A DNA stretch of 64,000 bases from Spongilla lacustris (lineage: Eukaryota > Porifera > Demospongiae > Spongillida > Spongillidae). The position numbers and the translations under genes were made by a program. The notes beneath the pieces are model-generated. The model was not told where the DNA came from. It did no database searches and was given only the letters and a program-made list of their open reading frames with translations. How positions within the stretch are numbered: position 1 is the first letter of the stretch; every line of letters begins with the position of its first letter. The stretch spans positions 1,421,798 to 1,485,797 of the forward strand of contig OX442415.1 of NCBI GenBank assembly GCA_949361645.1, given 5' to 3'. Below, in pieces: positions 12,337 to 24,904 of the stretch.

Positions 12337-12610
12337 TCACATAGAATCTTTCATTCTTTTCACCATTTTTTTATGCCTAGGAATTGCATCCAACACTTCT
12401 AGAAAGATATGAAAGTTAGTCTTGTCTATTTGCATGGCTCTGTGCACAGCACCAAGAAATCTGTCCATTCTGACAGGGACAGTGTAGACACCTGGTCCAC
12501 CTCGGCTTTCTAATTCTCTGTTATCACATTTTTGGCAAACAGCTCTGCAGCTATATCATCAGGGTGGACAGCCTTCTTTAGCTCCGCAAAGTATTGAACA
12601 AAGACTTCTC
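12337..12610 (-). pseudogene. CARD-like C-terminal exon of family copy G2, one frameshift
   Basis: The acceptor tttttccag places the exon start at 12610, and its phase matches the donor at 12765. It reads VFVQYFAELKKAVHPDDIAA then ELFAKNV. After a one-base frame change it reads DNRELESRGGPGVYTV and VRMDRFLGAVHRAMQIDKT, then FHIFLEVLDAIP, ending KMVKRMKDSM and TGA at 12337. The helix spacing and the hydrophobic FxxFLEVL near the end resemble CARD or another death-fold subfamily, an adaptor module that pairs with like domains in caspase or NF-kB pathways. It is unlike the C-terminal exons of the other copies. The single-base shift falls near 12512; it could be a real lesion or a sequence error. 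Confidence 0.6.
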
Positions 12611-12764
12611 CTGGAAAAAGACAAATCATATTGGTCTGGAGCGTATGCATGTTCCCCAGTGTGGCATATGTATGTGCCTTCACCCCTACTCCCTCCCTTC
12701 TACTATTAAGAACATTGCAATATTTGACAAGACGGTGGTCAAATGGTACTACCTAACACCCACC

Positions 12765-14859
12765 TGTTGTATTTGGCTTTTGGTCTTCCAAACCTGTTTC
12801 TTCAAATTCATTTTTCTGTTTTCTGGCAATACTTTTCCCCAACCACATCAACTGGTCCTCACTCAAGTCTCCATTCTGGTCTTCTAAAATGGTACACTTC
12901 CACTTGTATGCTGACCTTGAACACACCACTACAGCTACATGAGGAGGGTCTGAGGTACAACGGTCTCCTGCGCACATGAAGGCATCTTCAAACTTGACAT
13001 TATGGTACTTGAGCAAACTACAGGCACTCTTGATACCACTGTGGACAAGACCTCTTATCTCCCTACGCACCTCACTTGAAGCCTCATCAACATGCACTTC
13101 TATATAGGAGAACATGTCAACAAGGGTCACAATTTCTAAGGAGTCCTCATATACTAATCTGATGCAGTTGCGATACAGACACAATGGCATGCCCCTATTG
13201 GTGCACACCTTCCAAGAAGTTGAAAGAAAAAACGGCCACAAGACAGCAAAACAGACCACAAGGAATATAGCCATGGGGGAACCTAATCATCAGGGAGGCA
13301 CCTCTTTCAATGTACTTGGACACTTGGGTGGAGTCCAGGTGGGGCAGCAGAGCAGGCATCAAGTACTCACCATCTTTGATCATAGCTATGGCACCACGAC
13401 TCACCAGCAACTTCACTAGATCTTGTGGAGTGAACAGACCCTCTTTGTAGTGCTTTGGAAACTTCCTCAGTAGTTCCACTGACAACAGCCCATGGTCCCT
13501 AAAGTTGAACATGACCAGATCACCTCTAACTGTGACACCCTTGTCTGGATTATCTCGCAACTTGTGGTGGTACTGCACTAGTTCAGTCACCTTGGTGAGG
13601 ACTACCTGGGGGTCACAGAACACTGTCTGGGGAAGAACCTCTGGGTAATATAAGAACACATTGTGCTTGACAAGATGGTACAATGCAGCAGAGAATGCAT
13701 CTCCTTCAATGTAAAACCTTTTAGCAGACACCTGACATTCTACTAGACTCAAGACACCATCGTGGGAAGACCTTTGGAGAACAACCTCCAGCCCAAACCA
13801 TGCTATAGGCATTTTCATTAACTGCAGGGGTGACATGGATATGATTTGCTTCTTAAGTACATGGGCAACATGTCTGTCCACATCTTCAGGGGAAAGGCCG
13901 TTCACAGCAAATACCACCTCTTTCATTCCTTCATCACAATACAGCACAGTAGAGTTCGTAGAATGCAATAGTTCCTGGAGCTGTTGGTTTTTCTCTTGAA
14001 TGGTTTCAGCACAGCTATCTTTGGTATCTCTGTGTGTTGCGACAATAATGATCAGAGGATGAGCATCCTGTGAGTGAATTGCTCCAAGACAGTGTTGAAG
14101 GATCTGTTTATGAGAGAGAGGTGATCGATATGGTTTACCAACAGGCTTGCCATCTGCTCCATAGTACTTAATGGTGTGGTGATGTGATAGCTCTTCTGAC
14201 AGCTTCAGTACAAATATTGTTACCATGGGATCATGAATGAACAGTGGAAGGATGTCATGGTATTGCAGCTGACCACCACTGTCAATGAACTGGATCCACT
14301 TCACACCAAACAACTGCTCGTTACCTACAGAGGGAGATTTAGGGTTAATACAAGCAAATAACAAGGCCTGCTGCTCTTACCTGAGGATTGGTTGATGTGA
14401 TGAACCAGCTCATCCTCTACATCTGCAGTCCTGCTCTGTTAAAGCTGGGTGGTGTCCTTGGTGATGTTCACACCAGCAGGGGTGGGACCAACAGCTCCAT
14501 CACTGGGTACATTGCAAGGATCTATTGCCATCTTAGGGAGAGTGCTCACCACATCAGCCAATGATGATGCCATGGATACACCACCATTGATGGTTCCTCC
14601 AATAACATTCATCAGTGCCTGGTCATCTTCAACCACAAACCAGTCATCCTCCTCTTGTTCACCCACACCAGCCAGTGTGAAGGAGATTGCTCTAACAGGG
14701 TTGTCAGCCAGTCCTGTACTGACACGTTGCTTTGGATGGTCCTTCTTGAGAAGGAGGTGTTTGAGGTGACTCTTGCCAACACCAGCAGCTCCAAGGATGA
14801 GACACTTGGTCACTAAAGTTTCCACATATCCCTTGGTCATGGCCTCCTCATAGAGTCTC
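12765..14859 (-). pseudogene. ROC GTPase-COR part of Kelch-ROC-COR-CARD gene (family copy G2)
   Basis: Two exons, 14859-14381 and 14324-12765, are separated by a 56-bp intron. The first opens with RLYEEAMTKGYVE and the P-loop GAAGVGKS. The second opens with the G3-like IDSGGQLQYHD and a G4-like THRD, the motif order of ROC GTPases, then a COR-like region to GLEDQKPNTTG. Known ROC-COR proteins (LRRK2, DAPK1, MFHAS1) use this unit as a nucleotide-controlled dimer; this function is inferred. Lesions are an in-frame TAA at 14439-14441, where the intact paralogue has a sense codon, and a frameshift in a T run near 13230. An insertion with SIARKQKNEFEE near 12810 is shared with copy G4. The upstream phase (AG|G) fits the small exon at 16893-16842. 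Confidence 0.85.
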
Positions 14860-14941
14860 CTGAGTGAAGGTATCAAATCACATATGTAAATGATATAAAG
14901 CTAGCCATAGCCAGTATACTGAATTAAGGACACTTATTCCT

Positions 14942-15425
14942 CACTGGCGGAGCCAGGATTTTATTGTAGGGGGGGCCAAGTTAAGGCCGATTCAACCAGT
15001 GGGGGGGGGGGGGGGGGGGGGGGGGTGCTGTCCGCTGTCGGCCGATTCTGCGGGGGGGGGGGGGGGGGGGGGGGTGCTGTCTGCTGTCGGCCGATTCTGC
15101 GGGGGGGGGGGGGCGGGTGCTGTCCACTGTCGGCCGATTCTACGAGCGGGGGGGGGGGGGTGCTGTCCGCTGTCGGTCGATTCTACAAGCGGGGGGGGGG
15201 AGGGGGGTGCTGTCCGCTGTCGGCCGATTCAACTAGTGTGCGCAGTCCGCTTTAACAAGTGGGAGGTGCGGATGAAGGCCAGGGGGGGCCAACTGCAGAC
15301 GTCACTGTACAAGCTTAAATCACATGGGGGGCCAACAGCAGACTTCACTGTACAAACTTAAATCACAGGGGGGGGGGCCAAGCCCCCTCCAGCCCCCCCC
15401 CCCCCCCCCCCTAGCTCCGCCACTG
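14942..15425. mobile_element. hAT-type MITE with 8-bp target-site duplication
   Basis: The element begins CACTGGCGGAGC and ends GCTCCGCCACTG, near-perfect terminal inverted repeats of the CAGTGGCGGAGC kind. It is bounded on both sides by the direct repeat ttattcct (14934-14941 and 15426-15433), the 8-bp duplication expected of hAT insertions. The interior is G-run-rich: repeated blocks gtgctgtccgctgtcggc with long G tracts, then a C tract near the right end. No transposase, so non-autonomous. It lies in the intron between exons 3 and 4 of the Kelch-ROC gene. Confidence 0.9.
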
Positions 15426-15433
15426 TTATTCCT

Positions 15434-16680
15434 ACTGTGGGGTACCTCATAGAATAAACTTGTGCAAACACACACATCACATGGTCACAATATGACAGGG
15501 TGTTTGGGTACTATTATTAGGTGTTTGGGTACTATTATTACACCTCTAAAAGCAGCCATTACTGCCTCCATAGAATGCTCCCCTAAAACATGGTACTTGT
15601 AACTACAGATAGGTCTAAAATGGATGGCCTGGGGCCCCCCAGGTGAGTTTAATGAGGTGTCCTTAGCACACATTCATGCATCACTATGGTTAGGTACCTC
15701 TACATAAGGGTGTGTTACTATCACTCTCCCTTCCCTCTCCCCATTCCCTCCCCTCCTTCTTTCCTCCATCCTCCCCTTCCTTTTTTTACTTCCTCCCTCC
15801 CCTCTCCTCCCTAACTATCTTTCTTCCTTATCCCTGCCTCCCAACCTCTTGCTCAGATATGTCAAGTGGGTCTTGTGTGATGTCTCTGCCAGTCAGATTG
15901 TGCATGCATGTAATGCTATAGAAACAAAGTCAGAAAAAAAAGAAAGAAAAGCCCACTTCTCTTTACTGTACTACACCAATGCTACTCAATTGGTTCTCCT
16001 TAATAATGCTGTTTACACTTATAACTACACTGTCAAAGTACTGCTCATACATGTCACAAGCACCGAATCTCACTTCCAGTGGGTGCCTTTAGGGTGTGCA
16101 TAACTCTGAACATTGATAGAATGCCCTCCTTTTCTTCCCTGTAGCTACCAAAAGGCTTCCATAGACTCTGCACCGTTTCTGGATCTGGTCTCTGTGGTGT
16201 TCCATCTAGGCTTTGTGACCACACAAAGCAACTGAAGCCTCATTATTCATAGCGAAGCAAAACCGTTGATTGTGTGATGATAAAAACGTATGGCTGCATC
16301 TGAATGGTGTTTCTGTACACCTAATTGTTTGAAGTTAAAGATGTGGCATACCAACTGTCTTGAGAATTTCTCTGTGCTTGGTGTTTTCAGCCTAAAGTTA
16401 CCACTCTCCCTTACGATATCCGTATATAAATTGGCTGCACGTTATTAAGGATTGCGATATGAAGAGTGCGCATATGGTACTACAATGATACACCAGTTAA
16501 TGGGAGGGATCAACAGGTAAAATGTACATGTACAAGATACAGCTCTCTCAAAAAACACCATTTTAATGAGGCCATGGCACATCTAACCGCAATGGAATTT
16601 TTTGGTTTACGGTATTGTCTAATTATGGACCCTTTTGTCCAGCCGCAAAGGGCTGTGAACAATTGCAACACCCTTCTCCT
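15434..16680. other. Intron sequence, no gene seen
   Basis: This is the rest of the large intron between the MITE and the 31-bp repeat. It contains CT-rich runs (15720-15850) but no exon I can support. Weak open frames here are short and lack family resemblance. Confidence 0.5.
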
Positions 16681-16822
16681 GGACATGACCACCTCCAACA
16701 CCCCAACAGGTACACATGACCCCCACAGGTACACATGACCACCATCAACACCCCCACAGGTACATGACCACCATCAACACCCCCACAGGTACACATGACC
16801 ACCATCAACACCCCACAGGTAC
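16681..16822. repeat. 31-bp minisatellite in Kelch-ROC intron (short array)
   Basis: About four units of acacatgaccaccatcaaca plus cccccacaggt. It is the reverse complement of the long array at 51655-52180, which lies in the same intron of the paralogous gene. Confidence 0.85.
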
Positions 16823-17252
16823 ACTCCAAACATTCACTCACCTGTCATCTGTCTTCACTGTGTTCAAAGGACTAGGGAAGACCATAGCCAGACCTGAAAA
16901 AAGTCTGGTTAGTAGTACTGACCATAACACTTGCATGGCTTACCTTCCACAGTGACCCTCAAAACCCTCTGACTGCTCCCATCAACCACCAACAGCCTTC
17001 CTCTTGACAGCAGTAGAGTATTTACTAAGGAACACTCAAATGGCATGTCTCCAACACTCTGCCACTTCTGATCAACAGGGTGGAGGGCATAGATGGCAGA
17101 GGTCTTTGTTGATCCATAACTGTACTCCTTCTCTTGTCCTCCGATGGCAAGGAGCACACCATCAACCACACATACAGCTGAAGAGCAGTATGGTACATCT
17201 GGTAGCTCTCTCCAGGTAGGTAGCTGTGTGAACTCTTGTGACTGTACAGCCA

Positions 17253-17253
<1 letters not shown>

Positions 17254-17340
<87 letters not shown>
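17254..17340. repeat. (GT)n microsatellite at Kelch exon 2 acceptor
   Basis: An uninterrupted GT run, so CA on the coding strand, abuts the 5' side of the second Kelch exon of K1. A second, related GT/variable block with a roughly 60-bp duplicated unit (atgtgtgaggatgcacatta) follows at 17340-17500. Confidence 0.95.
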
Positions 17341-17346
<6 letters not shown>

Positions 17347-17783
17347 TATGTGTGAGGATGCACATTAAAGGTGAGTGATGTACAAGCAGTCATGTGGATG
17401 TGTGCACCATTGTGTGCGTGTGTGTGTATGTGTGAGGATGCACATTAAAGGTGAGGGATGTACAAGCAGTCATGTGGATGTGTGCACCATTGTGTACACA
17501 AAGTGTGTATATGTGGACATGTGTGTGCCCATGTGTGAAGCCCACACCACACATCAACTACACAGCTCTAACATCAGCGTGCATGGTGTGCACAAGATGG
17601 AGACGCTTGTGTGTGTGTACGTTTCCACCAGTAGAGCTACTACAGCAAGCGTCTGACTGTGTGTGTGGTGTGGATGCACGCCACATGTGTGCACAAAGGG
17701 ACAGAGATGCTACACAATGCTCAGTGGCTCACCAGGTCATTGATGTTGGCACACCACACAGCTCTGGCCATGTACACACCTCC

Positions 17784-17915
17784 CATCACAAAGACCAGGT
17801 CTTCATATACCACTGCTGACATGTCAATACACGGCTCAGGCAGTGATGGTCCAAAGTGCCAGGTCTGTGTATTGACATGTCAGCAGTGGTACATGAAGAC
17901 CTGGTCTTTGTGATG
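17784..17915. repeat. 47-bp inverted duplication inside Kelch exon 1 of K1
   Basis: Arms 17784-17830 and 17869-17915 are reverse complements with one mismatch, separated by 38 bp. The left arm is normal Kelch sequence; the right arm is an extra inverted copy interrupting it. Paralogues at 50266-50805 and 62810-63391 lack the extra arm. Confidence 0.9.
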
Positions 17916-18329
17916 TCTTCCCATTAAAGACTTGGACAGTGGCCAAGTCCTCGTGTCCATCATCTACCCCTCCCATCACCACCAGACCACCTCCACCAAC
18001 ACTAACTACACAGGACCCTGCACACCCTACCAACATGTTTGGCATGAGGGACCACCTCCCTCCTCTCCACACCATCACCTCCTTACTATACCCATTATCC
18101 TTGACACCTCCTGCAGCCAGTAAACTTCCACCACACACTCCTAGTGTGGCCCCTCCCTTAACACCATCAGTCCATTTCTTCCACTTATCCTTATCATCTA
18201 AACTGTACACTCTTGCTCCTCCTCCTCCCCACACAACCCTACCCTCCACCTGCACTAGACCACCACCACCACACTCTCGACCACCTCGCTCTGGAACATT
18301 TTTACATTGTTCAAAATGAAACATTTTTA

Positions 18330-18935
18330 TGTTCTAAAAGAAAAGAAGTTATTAATAGTTAATTCACAGTAGCTTGTATGCACAACAGGTCTGCACCACT
18401 AGAAGGGATCCATGCTCATTCACATCCTTGTTATATTCATTCATGAGCCTCTTGAGATCAATAACTATCTTTATTCTAAGTACTAACAAAGCATTGGTTG
18501 CGCACACATGCGCATCCTTCATGCATGTAGTAATGCCCGTATGGATACATGTGTACATGCATCTAATTAAACATGAATACTTGGCTTGAAAAGAACCTGT
18601 GTGGGCATCATCGATGTTTCAATGACAGAAATAAAATAATTAAACTTAATATCATTTACAACTTAGTTAATCGAAGAATGGGGTGTGCAATAAATAGGGT
18701 ATTCACAAAATATTTTTTTGTAAGGAATTCTTTTTTTTTCATGCAGACCAACACAAAACGCCTGGGTAGTTAAAGCACCCTTTGAGCATCATCCAAACGT
18801 CCTCATACTTCTCGAAATTAGGCAATGGTGTTGCATTCTACCATAGCTACAATCACTTCCTGTGCACCAAGATGGCCGCCACCAGTATTACACGTGATCT
18901 AGTTAATTATCTTGTGACACATGAAAAAGGTCTAT
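18330..18935. other. Upstream region of K1, no gene seen
   Basis: The sequence just above the K1 start reads, on the coding strand, as a pyrimidine tract and ag (cttttcttttag) ten bases before the ATG. A further 5' exon is therefore likely but not identifiable. Nothing else is recognisable. Confidence 0.4.
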
Positions 18936-19484
18936 AACCACCCATGTGCCAATAATACCAATATAGTCATTGCTTGGTTTGAACCTCACTGATCTGAAGT
19001 GGCCTGGCTCCTATTACACAAGTTACAATTCAAACGTGAAAATCGTCATAGGGGTAGGTATGGGGATGAAGGGGTAGGGTACGGGGAGGAGGGAGGGAGG
19101 TATGGGGTATGGGAGGAGGGAGGTGGGTGGGAAGTGGTAGGTTCATTGGGGCATTTTCATTTCAGGTCTCATCAAGGGAGCAAGTGAGCATTGATACTTT
19201 CTTGAGGAGTGATCAAAACTTTTCAGCTAAGACAATGTCGTTAGTTAATGAGGTCCAGGGTTAGTACCGATCTAAGTTGGCCATGCTTGAGGCATAAAGT
19301 GGAGAGAAAAGCACACACTCTCTTTGCCATAAGAGTGCTCCGCTATAAGTCTGGTATTCTCACCATGTGGAGGCTGAAAATGTACCATCTAGCATAGGAA
19401 AATGGTTGTCTATAGCAACCATGGTGTGTACAGAAGCTCCAATCAGTTTCTTGCTTTATTCATATGCATTTTTGACTTTCTCAG

Positions 19485-21328
<1,844 letters not shown>

Positions 21329-21879
21329 GTGGTGAGTTAAGCACAAATTTAGATTCAGGTAGAGGGGCCGGGGAGGGGGGAGATATCCCATTGTCATGAG
21401 AGTGTGCATGATCTGCTATTCTCGCCATTTGGAGGCTGAAAATATACCATCTAGCATAGGAAACTGGTTGTCCATAAACCCTCCTAGCAACCAATGTTGG
21501 CAGCTGGTCACTTGATATATCTGTATTTATAGTATCATTGTGGTGCAGAGGTGTGGCCATGTCTAATAGATTGATCTCTGCCAAAGGCAGATATCTTTTG
21601 AACTTGAGCATTTGCTTAATAATGCCAGAGCCATTGTCCGTAGAGTGTAGAGCTGAACTTCTGTTTATAGTAATTATAATCATATAATGTGTGCAATATT
21701 ATTATGATAGATATTTCAAATAAATATTATTAATGCTAATAAATGTAGGGTTGGTAAATGTTACATGTAGTACATCAAATAATCAATTAAAGGTCAGATT
21801 TGTTGTAGCACACATTAATATGCATGAATTTAAGTTGTTATGATTAATGTTCCTTCCTCTTGCAGCAAACCAGAACACA

Positions 21880-23118
21880 TTAGTGAAGAACTACACTCAG
21901 CTGCAGTTTCTGATTGCTCCGCAATGATTGATTCCATACATTCATGAGGTTGCTGTCATATTTATGATGAAATATCAACTCATTCAGAAAAGGACACTGC
22001 AGCGGAATATCATCTTTGTTTAGCTCACTCTGATGCTTATCACCATTATAGGAAGACAGGGTAAACAGTAGTAGGCCAAACTGCTTCCAATCCAAGTATT
22101 GCACAATCCTTTCTTTCATTTCATATGTGTACATGAACTTCCTACCGTACTCAGCAACATCACTAGAACTACTTGAACGATCAAAGTCGATCAATTTAAC
22201 TTGAAAATCTTCCCCTACACAGACATTCGGTAGTCTGACATCAAGGTGAGCCAGATGAAGCTTATGAAGTGCCTTCAATCCTTCTATAATTCCATCAGCA
22301 AGATCCGGAAGGCATTGCTTTGCAATATCTTTAGTTAACTGATACTTCATAGCTGGAAGTACAAAAAAAGGAAGTGGGAAGAATACATTACCACTAGACT
22401 TGTCACGTAACATTTTGATAGGTAAGACAAGATGTTTGGTGCACTGGACTTGATGTATTGGATTCATATCGTTGTATATTAAAACCAAATCTGTCAATGC
22501 AGTCTGATGTAACACGTTACCAGGAAATTTGAAGTAATTCTCTTCATTCTTCAACAAAATCGAAGACTTTGACTCAACCTGCACCAAAGAGGTGATACAA
22601 AGTTTTTCTTGAATGAATTCAAGGTCATCCGTAGACAAAGGAACTAAGAAACGTCTAGTAGCAGGCAAGTTTATTCGTAATTGCTTCACAACCTTAATTT
22701 GTGTCGTAAATATATTTTGCACTTTTGCTTTGATATCTTCCATCTTTAAACAGGTAACATTGCAAACGAACTTGCACTCGTGCCAAACAACTTTTACTTC
22801 ACAAGCAAAATTGTTATTGCTTTTCACCTCATTCTTTGGGAATACAAAACCAACCCATGATGCAACAGAAGGGTCGAAATGACGAATATACCGTAACAAG
22901 TCGATCAAGTTAGCAAACAATTTAGCAATTGTGTCTTCCATTAGAGAAGAATTGATCTCACACATAATTGCACTTACTAGGTTCCACAATATGGCTATGC
23001 CAGATTTGAACCGAGTTGATGCTGTAATTGGTATCAATAGTTCCTCAATTACGGAAATATAAGTATGATCGGTACAGTAATAATACTTTCTTGGGGCACT
23101 ATGTCCACGTTCTGCTGA
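21880..23118 (-). CDS. Kinase-like protein (HxDxRxxN / DFD motifs), 3' exon
   Basis: A long open exon on the minus strand ends at TAA 21880-21882. It is open up to about 23118, where ttcag offers an acceptor. The C-terminal half is protein-kinase-like: GIIEGLKALHKLHLAHLDVR followed by LPNV, matching the catalytic-loop pattern HxDxRxxN, and VKLIDFDRSSSSS, where DFD replaces DFG. This combination resembles kinase-like domains in Crinkler or FunK1-type proteins (established for those families; membership here is inferred). The N-terminal half (RFKSGIAILWNLVSAIMCEI, CEVKVVWHECKF) is not recognised. No clear glycine-rich loop or VAIK lysine is visible, so activity is uncertain. An upstream exon at 23152-23391 (SSTVHHTHPCWKNCIFKTQD) may belong to it, but I could not find a phase-compatible junction. 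Confidence 0.6.
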   Translation of the reverse strand, partial: SAERGHSAPRKYYYCTDHTYISVIEELLIPITASTRFKSGIAILWNLVSAIMCEINSSLMEDTIAKLFANLIDLLRYIRHFDPSVASWVGFVFPKNEVKSNNNFACEVKVVWHECKFVCNVTCLKMEDIKAKVQNIFTTQIKVVKQLRINLPATRRFLVPLSTDDLEFIQEKLCITSLVQVESKSSILLKNEENYFKFPGNVLHQTALTDLVLIYNDMNPIHQVQCTKHLVLPIKMLRDKSSGNVFFPLPFFVLPAMKYQLTKDIAKQCLPDLADGIIEGLKALHKLHLAHLDVRLPNVCVGEDFQVKLIDFDRSSSSSDVAEYGRKFMYTYEMKERIVQYLDWKQFGLLLFTLSSYNGDKHQSELNKDDIPLQCPFLNELIFHHKYDSNLMNVWNQSLRSNQKLQLSVVLH

Positions 23119-23151
23119 ATATTTTGTTGTTGGTTGGAAGGGAGGTAAAAT

Positions 23152-23391
23152 TTACTTTTTGTGATCCCTTTCATTCAGAATTGAAATGAACCATTTACAC
23201 AAGAGTTCAGCACATGTACCTTCACCCAAATGATAGCCCGCAAAGATTTCAGTGAGCCCATAGCACTTTATAGGAGGTGTACACTCAAAATCTTGTGTCT
23301 TGAAGATACAATTTTTCCAACATGGGTGCGTATGATGAACAGTACTTGATGAAGGTGCACTGCTCAATATGGAAGCCGTATCTGAAATGTT
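23152..23391 (-). CDS. Possible upstream exon of the kinase-like gene
   Basis: The acceptor acatttcag at 23392 precedes an open frame reading TASILSSAPSSSTVHHTHPC to ELLCKWFISILNERDHK, ended by a stop at 23152. It lies 35 to 115 bp upstream of the kinase-like exon on the same strand. The possible donor aaaaa|gtaaat gives a phase that does not match the acceptors I see. No known domain. Confidence 0.3.
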   Translation of the reverse strand, partial: NISDTASILSSAPSSSTVHHTHPCWKNCIFKTQDFECTPPIKCYGLTEIFAGYHLGEGTCAELLCKWFISILNERDHKK

Positions 23392-23399
23392 TTGGACAG

Positions 23400-24000
23400 G
23401 TAATAATGGATTAGTACATGTAAATGCGGCCAGTGTTTAACAGGAATACAGTGAATTGGATAGTTTAGCTATTTGTTCTATCAAAATAGGCATCAGTTTT
23501 ATAAAGTGTTTGCTTTAAAGGGAGGCTGAACTGGAAAAACAGTTGGCCTTCATATCACAGATAATCACTACTGCAGGCTACAGTTATTATTTTTAATTGC
23601 TTCATTTGAGAAATATTTGAATACAAAATTAGTCATGTGACATTGCATCACTTGGGTCCAATTATTAAAATAGCTTACATCATAAAACTATTATTCGTGC
23701 TTTACAAATTAATGTGTGCAGTTAGTGGATGCTCCATGCAGTACAGCACAACTGTACAATTAAGTAGGACAAAGGGATTCTGTAATGCTGTTCTACTCAG
23801 CCTTGTGAGAGCTTCTCATTTCATAGTGTACTCGTGTATTCATACTGATAGTGGCAACATGCTGAGCCCTAACTAGTCACTACCCATGCATTAAAGAAAA
23901 TACTGTTCACTAATTAACTTTACGTGTGCGCTAGAGGCAACGCACATGTACATGTAATTATTTCCCCTCTCACTGCCACGGTACCAGCTAAATTGATGCA
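23400..24000. other. Gene-free AT-rich stretch
   Basis: I see no exon. It would contain the promoter of the leftward kinase-like gene if that gene begins near 23.4 kb. Confidence 0.45.
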
Positions 24001-24001
24001 A

Positions 24002-24452
24002 CCCAAGTAAAAATTTGGCATCAATATCGCGTTATAACGCGCGTTTTTGGACCACTATTCATGCCAAATCACGTTCTGTTTTAAGAGCAGTATCTTCTTC
24101 ATAATTCATCACAATTAATCTAAATTTTGTTTTTGTACAAAGATACCCTGGGTCTATACAATGCCTAACTTAGGTCTATATATGACGTTTCATTCTGAAG
24201 AAATAAAACGATTCAGTACAAGCTCCACACAGAAAACCCCACGAATATCTTCAGAACCAAACTTCACATAATGAACTAAGTTAGGCATTGGACAGACCCA
24301 GGGTACCTTTGTATACAACCAAATTTAGATTAATTCTGATGAACTATGATGAAGATACTGCTCTTAAAATGGGACATGATTTGAGGTGAAAAGCGGTCCA
24401 AAAATGCACTTCATAATGCAATCGATATTAATGCCAAATTTTCACCCGGGCA
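24002..24452. mobile_element. Foldback element (MITE-like), about 450 bp
   Basis: The left arm reads aaatttggcatcaatatcg ... gtttttggaccac ... agagcagtatcttcttcat ... acaaagataccctgggtct. The right arm returns the same blocks in reverse complement (agacccagggtacctttgt ... atgaagatactgctctt ... gcggtccaaaaat ... aatgccaaattt). Arms are about 180 bp with mismatches around a central loop near 24180-24270. No coding capacity and no certain target-site duplication. Confidence 0.85.
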
Positions 24453-24904
24453 AGCACTAGGCCTGGGTATCGCTATCATTGGCTGGACTGCATGTTTGTG
24501 TAGGCTAAATGAGTATGGTCGTACGTACATATGATCGCACTGCAAAAACTTTATAAAACAATAATACTGTCTTTTAATGGATCCAAATGACGCACTATGT
24601 CGCAAAACTTAATATGCTTATATCTTTTTAAAAAAGTAAACAAGTTTAACCTCTATCATCCCAAACTTGGTCCTCAATTGAGGACCAGCCTAGCCCTCAA
24701 TTGACGACCAGCCAAGTCCTCAATTGATAAGGAACGGTTTTACTGGCTGTGCACTTTAAACCAGTTTTTTTTTCCAGCTTAACAGTTGTACTGCAGCGTA
24801 ACAAATTTGGTCAGGAGATATTTGGAACGTTGACAAAACTGGGAATACAACTGTGCAGAAATCATGTAGTTGTTAAACGTGGAATGAAATAGGTTGGGTT
24901 CATA

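Larger units (their letters stand above)
16842..18324 (-). pseudogene. Kelch-repeat exons of family copy G2 (K1), disrupted
   Basis: Three minus-strand exons: 18324-17733, about 17246-16944 and 16893-16842. The first starts MFHFEQCKNVPERGG and contains Kelch blades (GATLGVCGGSLLAAGGVKDN, GGGGLVVMGGVDDG). The second holds LPDVPYCSSAVCVVDGVLLA and SAIYALHPVDQKWQSVGDMP. The third encodes GLAMVFPSPLNTVKTDD and joins in phase to the ROC exon at 14859. Kelch blades form beta-propellers that bind proteins; the partner is unknown. Exon 1 is broken by a 47-bp inverted copy of itself (17869-17915). The acceptor of exon 2, cacacag in the paralogue, is cacacaa here, so the normal AG is lost. With the stop in the ROC exon, this gene is very probably dead. 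Confidence 0.85.

Noticed and set aside
14999..15361. Gly-rich 120-codon plus-strand frame
   Set aside because: It is the G-run interior of a hAT MITE.
17254..17368. CVCVCV and THTHTH frames (also near 21.0, 30.8, 32.6, 41.7 and 43.5 kb)
   Set aside because: Dinucleotide microsatellites translated in several frames.
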